Source: Pseudomonas sp. BN417 (GTDB taxonomy: Bacteria; Pseudomonadota; Gammaproteobacteria; Pseudomonadales; Pseudomonadaceae). From it: 64,000 bases of DNA. How positions within the stretch are numbered: position 1 is the first letter of the stretch; each line of letters opens with the position of its first letter. The stretch covers positions 1-64,000 of the forward strand of contig NZ_SSOJ01000128.1 in the NCBI RefSeq assembly GCF_029871205.1, given 5' to 3'. The notes beneath the pieces are model-generated. The model worked only from the letters and a program-made list of their open reading frames with translations, did not search any database and was not told the DNA's origin. Position numbers and translations under genes: made by a program. Below are positions 17,616 through 26,053 of the stretch, piece by piece.

Positions 17616-19061
17616 TCACTCGCCCTTGATCCGCAGCGCCAGGTTCTTGGTCCGGACGTAGCTGTAGAGTGCTTCCTGCCCCTTCTCCCGGCCGAAACCG
17701 GACAGCCCCACCCCGCCGAACGGCGTCTCGATCCCGCCCGCGTACCATTCGTTGACGAACACCTGGCCGGCGCACAGGCGGCGCGCGCAGCGCAGGGCCC
17801 GATTCAGGTCCTGGGTGAAGACCCCTGCGACCAACCCGAACTCGGTACCGTTGGCGATGGCAATGGCCTCCTCCTCGGTATCGAACGGAATCACCGCCAG
17901 CACCGGCCCGAACACCTCGGAGCAGGCGATTTCCATGTCCGGGCTGACGTCACGGAACACCGTGGGGGCCATGAAATGCCCACGCAAGCCGCTGATCGCT
18001 TCGCCGCCGGTTGCAATCACCGCCCCTTCTTCCTCGGCGCGCCGGCACATGGCCTGGATGCCTTCGAGTTGGCCGGCCGAAATCACCGGCGTCAGGTCCG
18101 GATCATCCTGGCCCAGGCCGACCTTCAGCTCCTCGGCCATGGCCGCCACAGCAGCGACCACCTCGTCGTATGCCGAGCGATGAACCAGCAGGCGGGACAT
18201 GGCCGAGCAGACCTGGCCGGCATTGAAGAAGATTCCGTTCCTGACGCTGTTCAAGAGCTGCTCGCGATCGGCATCGGGGAAGACCAGCGCAGCCGACTTG
18301 CCGCCCAGCTCCATGACGCTGGGGATGGCATGCTCCGCTGCGGCACGCAGGATGCTTTGGCCGGTGCCAACGGAGCCGGTGAAAACGATCTGGTCGACCT
18401 TGCGATGACCCGCCAGATAGGCGCCGACTTCCCGGCCGCGACCGCAGATCAGGTTAACGGCACCGCGCGGCAGTCCGGCGCGCTCGATCGCTTGCAGCAG
18501 TACGCACAGGCCCAACGGCGAGAGCTCCGGCGACTTGACCACCACCGCGTTGCCGGCCGCCAGTGCCGGTGCCAGCGAGCGGGCGCAGATGGACACGGGG
18601 AAGTTCCAGGGCACGATCTGCAGCGAAACGCCCATCGGATCGTAGACGGTGAAATCCATGTAGCCGTTGCCGAGGGGGATCGAGGTTCCCTCGATCTTGT
18701 CGGCCATACCGGCGTAGTACTCGAAGTAGCGAGCGGCCTCGATGAACTCGTCGCGGGCATCGCGCAGGCTCTTGCCGTTCTCCTGGCACAGTACCCAGGC
18801 GCCCTCCTCGGTTACCGCGCGGATCTGCGCGGCGATTTCCAGCAGCCAGGCTACCCGTTGGGCCGGGCGCACCCGGGTCAGCTCGCCACTATCGGCGCAG
18901 CGGCGCGCAGCCAGTATGGCGCGCTCCGCGTCGGCCACAGTGGCCTGGGCGACGGTGGCAACCGCTTCAGTGGTGCCGGGATTGTGGACGGCAAGATGCT
19001 GCTCGGTGTCGGTCCACTGGCCGTCGATGAAGTTCAACCAGTGCGATGCGATCGGATGCAT
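17616..19061 (-). CDS. Aldehyde dehydrogenase (betaine aldehyde dehydrogenase-like)
   Basis: A 481-residue NAD(P)-dependent aldehyde dehydrogenase. Catalytic residues are visible: E251 in VMELGGKS and C285 in NAGQVCSAMSR, with VPWNFPVSICARSLAPALAAGN for the cofactor site. Start ATG 19061, with GGTGATC upstream, 10 bases after the Rieske stop. In an operon with a quaternary-amine Rieske monooxygenase it would oxidise the aldehyde set free by C-N bond cleavage or by choline-type oxidation. The true substrate is not evident from sequence. Confidence 0.9.
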   Translation of the reverse strand: MHPIASHWLNFIDGQWTDTEQHLAVHNPGTTEAVATVAQATVADAERAILAARRCADSGELTRVRPAQRVAWLLEIAAQIRAVTEEGAWVLCQENGKSLRDARDEFIEAARYFEYYAGMADKIEGTSIPLGNGYMDFTVYDPMGVSLQIVPWNFPVSICARSLAPALAAGNAVVVKSPELSPLGLCVLLQAIERAGLPRGAVNLICGRGREVGAYLAGHRKVDQIVFTGSVGTGQSILRAAAEHAIPSVMELGGKSAALVFPDADREQLLNSVRNGIFFNAGQVCSAMSRLLVHRSAYDEVVAAVAAMAEELKVGLGQDDPDLTPVISAGQLEGIQAMCRRAEEEGAVIATGGEAISGLRGHFMAPTVFRDVSPDMEIACSEVFGPVLAVIPFDTEEEAIAIANGTEFGLVAGVFTQDLNRALRCARRLCAGQVFVNEWYAGGIETPFGGVGLSGFGREKGQEALYSYVRTKNLALRIKGE

Positions 19062-19071
19062 GGCGATCACC

Positions 19072-20259
19072 TCAGGCGTTCTGCGCGGATTGGAGCAGTT
19101 GCTCCGCCGCCCACTTGTGGAAGTAGTGGGTGGGCAGGTCCATTTCCGGCGAGAACGCACCTCCGTTGTAGCCCGGAGAAGAGCGGCCCATTTGCATGCC
19201 CTCGACCGACGCGATGTCCTCGGCGAATACGACGCGCCAGGACTCCATGACCGCTTTGCGCGCCGCCTCGAAACGGCTGTCGAGGGCCTCGTCGCCTACA
19301 TAGAAGAGACGCAGGTGCTCTACGGTCTTACCGGGTGCGATCGGCTCCAGCATCATGGCGAAGGCGTGGTCCGCCTGGATACCCAGCAGGACGTTGGGGA
19401 AGAAGGCCACGTACTCGGCGGTGCGCATACGATCCTGCGGCCAGGACGGAAAGGTCGGCAGGTGGGTTCCGGCGACATCCGAAAGGTTGTATGCGTGACT
19501 GCCCTGGCCGGCGAACTGGTCGAACATGATGTTGTAGTGGTCTTCCAGGCGCGAGTAGCTATTCAGGCTTGGGTGCACCCACGGCAAGTGGTACGCCTCG
19601 CAGTAGTTCTCCACCGCCAGTTTCCAGTTGCAGTTGACCTCGATGCTCATGGCGCCACTGGTGGCCTCGCGGCGCAGCAGGCTCATGCCATCGGTGCCAA
19701 GGAAGCCTTCCCAGCGCTCGGTCAGCGGCGCGAGCTGCTCTTCCAGGTCCGGCGCATCGGCAGACAGGTTGATGAACACCATGTCCATCCAGATGGTGCT
19801 GCGCAGCGCCTTGAGGCCGTGCTTTTCACAGGCGAAGCGCTCGTCCTTGTGCTGGTTGATGCCACCGACATGCGGAGTCCCTTTCAGGCCGCCGTTCAGA
19901 TCGTAGGTCCACGAATGGTAGGGGCAGCGGATCACACCCTGCACTTCTCCCGCCTGTTGCACCAGCTTCACGCCGCGGTGGCTGCAGACGTTGTGGAAGA
20001 CCTGAACCAGGCCCTCGCGATTGCGCATCATCAGCAGGGGCAGCCCCATGAAATCCACTGGCTTCACGTAGCCGTTCTTCGGCAGGTCGCTGGCAAAACC
20101 GATGCAGGCCCAGTTGCGGCCAAGCACCTGGTCCCGGTCCAGCTCGAAGTAGCGCTGCTCGGTATAGAACTCGTTGGTCAGGCCGTGAGCTTCATGGATG
20201 GGAGCCAGGACGGTTTCCAGAGCCTGAGTCGGAATGAGGCGGGGAGCAGTCGAAGTCAT
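19072..20259 (-). CDS. Rieske non-haem iron monooxygenase, quaternary-amine type
   Basis: A 395-residue oxygenase alpha subunit. The Rieske cluster ligands are C92, H94, C112 and H115 (CSHRG and CPYHSW). The mononuclear iron site is in NYCEAYHLPWVHP, with H224 and H229 as ligands and E221 at the position that bridges the two iron centres. Dioxygenases have Asp there; Glu is typical of enzymes acting on quaternary ammonium groups such as CntA, GbcA and choline monooxygenase. It heads the 20259-13326 operon and is divergent from a BCCT importer, which supports such a substrate. No ferredoxin-type reductase is nearby. Confidence 0.9.
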   Translation of the reverse strand: MTSTAPRLIPTQALETVLAPIHEAHGLTNEFYTEQRYFELDRDQVLGRNWACIGFASDLPKNGYVKPVDFMGLPLLMMRNREGLVQVFHNVCSHRGVKLVQQAGEVQGVIRCPYHSWTYDLNGGLKGTPHVGGINQHKDERFACEKHGLKALRSTIWMDMVFINLSADAPDLEEQLAPLTERWEGFLGTDGMSLLRREATSGAMSIEVNCNWKLAVENYCEAYHLPWVHPSLNSYSRLEDHYNIMFDQFAGQGSHAYNLSDVAGTHLPTFPSWPQDRMRTAEYVAFFPNVLLGIQADHAFAMMLEPIAPGKTVEHLRLFYVGDEALDSRFEAARKAVMESWRVVFAEDIASVEGMQMGRSSPGYNGGAFSPEMDLPTHYFHKWAAEQLLQSAQNA

Positions 20260-20660
20260 TGTTGTTCTCTCTTGCTAGCACGGAAGGAATGCGCGGCCGA
20301 TTGGGCCTGCTGCATGGCGGCGAGTTTCGGCAAGAGAGAAAGCAGTCGACAAACGATTTTTTCGCGCCGATTAATTACTTTTAATCATTAATTGCAATCA
20401 TGAATCCATCGAATTGGCCCAGCACCCAACCTAGCTTTCGGCCAAATCAATTTATGAGCTTTGGTAATTAATTGATGAAGAGAAATGAGTTGTCGCGGAT
20501 ACGGGCTTGCACCATTTTGTTGCCACATCTCGGGCCTGCAACGACCCGAGGTCGCCCCGCCGAGAAGCGGTAACCGTGGTCCCGAGCAACAGCTCGGTGA
20601 CATGCCCCGCTTCGCCGAGCAAAGCCTTCAACCCTTAAACAAAAACAAAAGGGGAATGAC
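20260..20660. promoter_or_regulatory. Divergent promoter region, Rieske operon and BCCT gene
   Basis: A 401-base spacer with an AT-rich core (about 20368-20405 and 20445-20490) unlike the surrounding GC-rich DNA. Within it TCAATTTAT (about 20447) and TAATTAATTGA (about 20464) form an imperfect inverted repeat, a candidate operator for the LysR or GlxA-type regulators of the island. A GGGGA ribosome site lies just before the BCCT start at 20661. Confidence 0.5.
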
Positions 20661-22367
20661 ATGCGTGCAGAATCGGGTCTTCTCAAAGGCCTCAACCCCC
20701 ATGTCACGGTGACTTCGATAGCCACCGTGGTGCTGTTCGTGCTGTTCTGCGCGCTCATGGACGAGCGAGCCGCCCAAGCCTTCGAATCAGCGTCGACCTT
20801 CATTCTGAACAACTTCAAGTGGTACTACCTGGCCCTGGTGAGCGGCGCCCTCTGCCTGCTGATCTGGATATCCCTCAGCAGATTCGGCACCTTGAAATTG
20901 GGCGCCCATGACGACGAACCAGAGTTCAGTTTCGGTTCCTGGATCGCCATGCTGTTCAGCGCCGGAATGGGCATCGGGCTGATCTTCTGGTCGGTAGCCG
21001 AGCCAATGCTGCATTACGCCGACAACCCTTTTTCCAAGGGACTGACCGATGAAGCTGCCAGCATGGCCATGCGGATAACCCTGTTTCATTGGGGACTTCA
21101 TCCATGGGCGATCTTTTCCCTGATCGGCCTGAGCCTGGCTTACTTTGCCTATCGCAAGGGTTTGCCGTTGGCCCTTCGGTCGTTGCTGTATCCGTTGATC
21201 GGTGACCGGATCTACGGATGGATCGGCCATGTCGTGGACATCATGGGCGTCGCGATCACGGCTTTTGGCGTCTCCCAATCGCTCGGCCTGGGCGTCGCAC
21301 AGATCAATACCGGCCTTCACCAGGTATTCGGGCTTCCCATCAGCATCGGCCTCCAGCTGTCCATCATCCTGGTGGTCACCATCATCGCGTCCATATCGCT
21401 CCTGGCTGGCCTGTCCAAAGGGATGAAGCGGATTTCGACGTTGAACATGTACATCTCGTTCGTGTTGATGCTGATCGTCCTAGCCATCGGCCCGACCCGT
21501 TACATCCTCAACCTCATGTTCGAATCCACCGGGGATTACCTGCAGAACCTGGTCGGATTGAGCCTCTGGATGGACACCCAGAAGGACACCGAATGGCAGA
21601 ACTGGTGGACTGCCTTCTACTGGCCATGGTGGATGACCTGGGGTCCCTTCGTGGGCCTGTTCATCGCGAGGATCTCCAAGGGACGCACGATTCGGGAACT
21701 CATCGTCGGCGCCCTGGTGGTTCCCACACTGGTCACGATTCTGTGGATGTCCGTATTTGGCGGCGCCGCACTGAAGAACGAACAGACCGAGCGCCAGCAA
21801 TACGAGAAAGTGACCGCGAACGCCGAGCTCATCCAGGAACAGGCGAAGTTCGAAGGGGGCTCCATCCTCCTCGCCACCCAGAAGGAAGCCACCGCGGCCA
21901 TGTTCACCCTGCTGGAGAAGCTGGACGGCCCGGTCGTGGGTGGCGCGCTCTCCATACTTGTCTGCCTACTGCTGGCCGTGCACTTCGTCACCACGGCCGA
22001 CGCCGGCACTCAAGTGCTCTGCACACTGAACGCCCTGGGAAGCACCAACCCGCCCAACTGGATCAGGCTGCTGTGGTGCATTCTGGAAGGCGCAGTCGCT
22101 GCCGGACTTCTCCTGGCGGGGGGCCTCAAGGCCATTCAGATGGCGAGCATAGTCGTGGGCCTGCCAATCGCAATCCTGATGATGGTAATGAGCTACACCC
22201 TGATTCGCAGCCTGCGTCAGGAGTCGTTCAACGGCCATACCACCCTACCCCCGGGTGGCCGTATACCCGTTCAGGAGCATTCCCAGGAGGGTGTCTCGCC
22301 ACTTCGCGGACCAGTACTGGGCGGGGCTGCTGCGGCAACGTCAATGACCGCACAAAGGGCCGGCTGA
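20661..22367 (+). CDS. BCCT-family quaternary amine transporter
   Basis: A 568-residue secondary transporter of the betaine/choline/carnitine family with 12 membrane segments. Family signatures include the glycine-rich AGMGIGLIFWSVAEP (about 97-111) and the substrate-gate region FYWPWWMTWGPFVGLFIARIS with its Trp cluster (about 318-338). The GMGIG form is the one found in BetP-like ion-coupled importers rather than in the exchanger CaiT. ATG 20661 has AAGGGGA upstream. Divergent from the Rieske operon, it likely imports that operon's substrate. Confidence 0.93.
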   Translation: MRAESGLLKGLNPHVTVTSIATVVLFVLFCALMDERAAQAFESASTFILNNFKWYYLALVSGALCLLIWISLSRFGTLKLGAHDDEPEFSFGSWIAMLFSAGMGIGLIFWSVAEPMLHYADNPFSKGLTDEAASMAMRITLFHWGLHPWAIFSLIGLSLAYFAYRKGLPLALRSLLYPLIGDRIYGWIGHVVDIMGVAITAFGVSQSLGLGVAQINTGLHQVFGLPISIGLQLSIILVVTIIASISLLAGLSKGMKRISTLNMYISFVLMLIVLAIGPTRYILNLMFESTGDYLQNLVGLSLWMDTQKDTEWQNWWTAFYWPWWMTWGPFVGLFIARISKGRTIRELIVGALVVPTLVTILWMSVFGGAALKNEQTERQQYEKVTANAELIQEQAKFEGGSILLATQKEATAAMFTLLEKLDGPVVGGALSILVCLLLAVHFVTTADAGTQVLCTLNALGSTNPPNWIRLLWCILEGAVAAGLLLAGGLKAIQMASIVVGLPIAILMMVMSYTLIRSLRQESFNGHTTLPPGGRIPVQEHSQEGVSPLRGPVLGGAAAATSMTAQRAG

Positions 22368-22441
22368 TATTGGCAATCCCGTGGCGCCTCTACGGTTCTG
22401 GATGCGATGAACCGTAGGGAGCCACTCGCCACCTGACAGCG

Positions 22442-22474
22442 CCGAGGCCGTCAGCCACAAGCTGACGGCCTCGG
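22442..22474. terminator. Terminator hairpin between convergent genes
   Basis: CCGAGGCCGTCAGC, a 5-base loop (CACAA) and the perfect complement GCTGACGGCCTCGG form a 14-bp stem between the converging BCCT and LysR genes. No long T-tract follows on either strand, so it may act as a two-way barrier. Confidence 0.7.
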
Positions 22475-22515
22475 TCGTTCCGGATCAACAAGAACGGGCC
22501 TCCCGCTCGCCGGCA

Positions 22516-23445
22516 TCACTGCCCTTGAACGGAGGGGAGTCCCATGAGCCAGTCGCGGAACAACTTCACGCTTTGTCGTGGCCCACGTGAATGGAGAGGT
22601 TCCAGCAGACAGAACTTCGCATCGGTCTGCAGAACCTGATCGTTCGGCCGCACGAGACTTCCCGTGCTCAACGGCTCATCGACGAGCCTGTTCCAGGCAA
22701 GCGCCACGCCCTGCCCGCTCACCGCTGACTGGATCAGCATGCTGTAGCTGTTGATATTGACCCGGTGCTTCGGGACTACAGGTTCATGTCCAAGACGCTT
22801 GAGCCACTCCGGCCAGCCGATCCAGTCTCGCTGCGAGTCTTCGAGCCAAAGCCAGGTGCAGGAAGAGAGTCCCTCGATCGATGAAAGCTGAGGGTTTTTG
22901 GCCAGGTAGCTCGGACTACAGACCAGATAAATTTCTTCCGAAAAGAGCGGTGTCACCTCCATATCCCTGGGAGGCGTACTGCAGTAGTACAAAGCCAGAT
23001 CGCAATCGAGCCTGGAATAGTCCTTCACATGATCGAGAGCGATGATCCGCAGGTCGATCTCCTCGTGCTGACTCTGGAACTCTGCCACTTTGGGCAGCAG
23101 CCAGAGCGAGGCCATGGCTGTACTCGTGGCCACTGTCACTTGCTGGTCCCCGCGCCATTGCCGGATCTCCCCCGTGGAGCGAGCGAGATGGAGCAGGCAA
23201 TCACGCACCGTCTCGTGGTATTGGGTACCTGTCGGCGTCAAGGCAATGCTTCGGGTGGTCCTCTCGAACAATGTCTTCCCGAGATAATCCTCCAGCAGCC
23301 GGATCTGGCGACTGATCGCACCTTGGGTGACGTTCAGCTCCTTGGCGGCATGGGTAAAACTCAAATGACGGGCAGCGGATTCAAAGGCGAGCAGGCTGTT
23401 GAGTGGCGGAAGGGGTTGAATTTTCACGGCGAGGCGTTCACTCAT
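22516..23445 (-). CDS. LysR-type regulator, GcvA-like
   Basis: A 309-residue regulator. The helix-turn-helix region (PLNSLLAFESAARHLSFTHAAKELNVTQGAISRQIRLLEDYLG) is of the GcvA subgroup, followed by a substrate-binding-like effector domain. I choose ATG 23445 (MSERLAV), because the longer frame to 23523 adds an unlikely leader. It converges with the BCCT gene across a strong hairpin, and its own upstream side faces the EamA gene. It is a candidate regulator of module A and resembles the second island LysR at 33462. Confidence 0.85.
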   Translation of the reverse strand: MSERLAVKIQPLPPLNSLLAFESAARHLSFTHAAKELNVTQGAISRQIRLLEDYLGKTLFERTTRSIALTPTGTQYHETVRDCLLHLARSTGEIRQWRGDQQVTVATSTAMASLWLLPKVAEFQSQHEEIDLRIIALDHVKDYSRLDCDLALYYCSTPPRDMEVTPLFSEEIYLVCSPSYLAKNPQLSSIEGLSSCTWLWLEDSQRDWIGWPEWLKRLGHEPVVPKHRVNINSYSMLIQSAVSGQGVALAWNRLVDEPLSTGSLVRPNDQVLQTDAKFCLLEPLHSRGPRQSVKLFRDWLMGLPSVQGQ

Positions 23446-23865
23446 TCTTATTTTATGAGTCGAACATTTTAGTCCTTTAGTCCCGTGAAGGTGTTCCCAA
23501 GACAGTGGCTGGTACTGATCCAACTTGCAGGTGAGGTGTCAGCGTTTCCCGTGAGGTTCCTACCGGTACCGTCCGCTTTTGGCTGCGGATTCAACCGGTC
23601 GACGCAACGGATTGGCTAAAACGTTCAGCAGGCGTTGCAATTGGCTGGTCAAGAGAATGCGAATACGCACTAGAGCCTAATTGGTCAGCTTGCAGCTGTT
23701 CCTGCGTTGCAATGCAGCATGGCCGACAATCAAGAGATCGCAGGCAGGTTCTTAGCGCTTCCCGCCGAAAACAGACTGTCCGCACCAGCCGCTGCGAGCT
23801 GCTGCCTTGCTAGACGGACGCCCTCCTCTCCGACCGACGGCCAGGAGCGGAATCCACCCTGCGCA
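23446..23865. other. Intergenic, no gene seen
   Basis: About 420 bases. The left edge contains the LysR promoter with an AT-rich CATTCTTATTTTATGAGT stretch. The rest has only short frames without family content and would include the 3' end of the leftward EamA transcript. Confidence 0.4.
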
Positions 23866-24750
23866 CTATCTGACCCTGGCGGCGTAGATACCCCCTGCAA
23901 GCACCAGGGCTGCCCCCGCGATAGTCCAGGTGTCGGGGAATTCGCCAAACACGAGTAAACCGACCAGCGTGGCAAAGACGAGGAGTGTGTAGTTGAACGG
24001 CTGCAGGGCAGCAGCTGGGGCGTACTCCAGGGCCTTGATCAGGAGGAGGTGCCCAATCATCCCGGCGACTGAATAAACACCAAGCAGCACCCACTCCACA
24101 GGAGACGGCGGCAGCCACGCAGGGATACCGAAGCAGGTTGATGCGATGGTCCCGACTACCGCCATGTAGAGCATGTTCGTGGCAAAGGAATCACTCTGCC
24201 CGGTTTTGCGTGAAAGCAGGTTATACGCAGCGAAACCCAGGGCAGCCAGCAGCGGCAACAAGGCGGCGGCATCGAATACACCGAAGCCTGGACGCAGGAT
24301 AACCAAGGTGCCGGCGAAGCCCACCAACGCACCGATCCAATGGCGAATACCAACGACTTCGCCGAGGAATACCCCCGCCAACGCCAGCGTTATCAGCGGA
24401 AACACCGCCAGAAGGGCATGGCTCTCAGACAAACCCAGATAGTGGAGTCCCCAACCGAAAAGTGCTGCTTCTCCAATTGCCAGCAGCGAGCGAAGAACCT
24501 GGAGCCAGGGGAGCGAACTGCGTGCCGCGATCCTCAGACCTCCTTTCCACGCGGCATAGCCGATGGCTGCTACGACGAGCACCCAATAGCGCATCATCAA
24601 GAGCTGCGCGATGGAGAAGTCCTTGACGAGGTATTTGGTGATCCCATCCTGGGAAGCGAAGACCAGCATTGCCAATATGCACAGACCGATTCCGCGGCGG
24701 GTTCTGGCAGCTTCCGTGCGGGGCAGTGCGAGCATTACCTGGCTATTCAT
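23866..24750 (-). CDS. EamA-family (DMT) transporter
   Basis: A 294-residue membrane protein with ten hydrophobic segments in two EamA repeats (RGIGLCILAMLVFASQDGITKYL... and WVLLGVYSVAGMIGHLLLIKALEYAPAAALQPFNY). Proteins of the 10-TMS drug/metabolite family usually export amino acids or small metabolites. The start is ATG 24750; a TTG two codons earlier is also in frame. It is 121 bases downstream of the GlxA-type regulator and on the same strand, so co-transcription is possible. Confidence 0.85.
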   Translation of the reverse strand: MNSQVMLALPRTEAARTRRGIGLCILAMLVFASQDGITKYLVKDFSIAQLLMMRYWVLVVAAIGYAAWKGGLRIAARSSLPWLQVLRSLLAIGEAALFGWGLHYLGLSESHALLAVFPLITLALAGVFLGEVVGIRHWIGALVGFAGTLVILRPGFGVFDAAALLPLLAALGFAAYNLLSRKTGQSDSFATNMLYMAVVGTIASTCFGIPAWLPPSPVEWVLLGVYSVAGMIGHLLLIKALEYAPAAALQPFNYTLLVFATLVGLLVFGEFPDTWTIAGAALVLAGGIYAARVR

Positions 24751-24871
24751 GAACAAGCGACCTCAGGCCAGGACACTCTGTGCAGGCGTCAGTGGTGAGA
24801 GAAATTGTCTTGGAATCGAGTTGCATTGCAGCTTGAAAAGCTCTCTCCGACGCCCATGCACTATCCGGCGG

Positions 24872-25909
24872 CTAAATCTTGAAATGGGTACGTGCGCGAA
24901 ACTGTCCGGGGGCGATGTCGAACTTTTCACGAAAACACCGGCTGAAATGCGGAAGAGTCGCAAATCCGCTCGCCACAGAAATTTCGGTCAAGGACTTGTT
25001 GGTGTGCTGCAGGAGTTGACGCGCGTGCGTGAGCCGCAGCTCCATGTAGTAGCGCGGAGGTGTGGCCTTGACGTATCGCCGGAACAGCCGCTCCAGGTGT
25101 CGTCTGGAAATACGCGCATATCGCGCGATCTCAACTATCTCTATCGGATCCTCGATATTGGTGTGCATCAGCTCCAGGGCAAGCTTGAGGGTTCGCGGCA
25201 AGGTTGGATCGAAGTCGATCGACACGACTGAAACATCGACGGTTTCCCGCATCTTGTCGCACCCCAGGACCTCCTCCACCGCATCCAGCAGTTCCTGGCC
25301 AGCGCTGTGCCCCACCACTTCCAACATCATGCCCAGCGAGCTGTTCGCGCCAGCGCAACTCATTCGCTTGCGGTCCAGAACGTGGGAATGACTGGTCACG
25401 CTCACCTTGGGAAAGAGCTCGGACATCATCGCCCGGCCGTCCGGATGAAACGCACACTCATGGCCATTCAGCAGACCGGCCTCAGCCAGGAAGTAAGCAC
25501 CATTCCAGAGACCGCCAAGCACCGCACCCGCCGCGTCGGCGTGACGCAGCTTCGCCCTCAGCTGCGGCTCGCCCTGGAGACGAACACGGAATCCGCCGCA
25601 CACCACAAGGATGTCCTGGCGCTTCTCGTCCAGTTCGGCCAGTGCGCAATCGGTCGAGATAGCGATGCCCAGGTCGCTCGTGACCAGGTTGCCTTCGCCG
25701 CCAACGACCAGAACTTCGAACACCGGTGTCGAACTCATGAGGTTGGCCGTCACCAGGGCATCCACCGCACCGGTGAAGGCCATCATCGAGAAATGCTCAC
25801 GCAGGATGAAGGCCACACGCCGTACGGGCGTGGTCAGCCCTGCACGGCTGGCCCTGTCCAGATGGGCCAGATTCTTGCACTTCAATACACTCTCGAATGA
25901 CGTTCTCAT
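24872..25909 (-). CDS. GlxA-type AraC-family regulator
   Basis: A 345-residue regulator with a DJ-1/PfpI-like N-terminal domain (about 30-200; RVAFILREHFSMMAFTGAVDAL, LVVCGGFRVRL, LGGLWNGAYFLAEAGLLNG) and two C-terminal AraC helix-turn-helix motifs (about 235-340). This architecture is shared by GbdR, CdhR, ArgR and SouR, which sense betaine, carnitine, arginine and sarcosine in Pseudomonas. It lies downstream of the ProVWX-PrpD operon on the same strand, so it probably senses a quaternary amine or its product. ATG 25909 is used rather than GTG 25921. Confidence 0.88.
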   Translation of the reverse strand: MRTSFESVLKCKNLAHLDRASRAGLTTPVRRVAFILREHFSMMAFTGAVDALVTANLMSSTPVFEVLVVGGEGNLVTSDLGIAISTDCALAELDEKRQDILVVCGGFRVRLQGEPQLRAKLRHADAAGAVLGGLWNGAYFLAEAGLLNGHECAFHPDGRAMMSELFPKVSVTSHSHVLDRKRMSCAGANSSLGMMLEVVGHSAGQELLDAVEEVLGCDKMRETVDVSVVSIDFDPTLPRTLKLALELMHTNIEDPIEIVEIARYARISRRHLERLFRRYVKATPPRYYMELRLTHARQLLQHTNKSLTEISVASGFATLPHFSRCFREKFDIAPGQFRARTHFKI

Positions 25910-26053
25910 CTCTCGACTCACAGCTGTTCAGGAATCACATTAAAGCCACCCCACTCCTGGCAGCGGCCCATCCCCCGGCTTCAAGTGCCGGACAGCCCCA
26001 TCGGGCAAAAGCGCCCCCAGTGTGCGGGCCGCACAGCAGCCCGCAACCTGTCA

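Noticed and set aside
19072-20259. CntA carnitine monooxygenase
   Set aside because: It shares the bridging Glu, but the CntB partner is absent and overall sequence differs from CntA as I know it; only the general class is assigned.
18742-20391. A 549-residue plus-strand frame opposite the Rieske and aldehyde dehydrogenase genes
   Set aside because: The minus-strand genes have complete active sites; the opposite product shows no motif.
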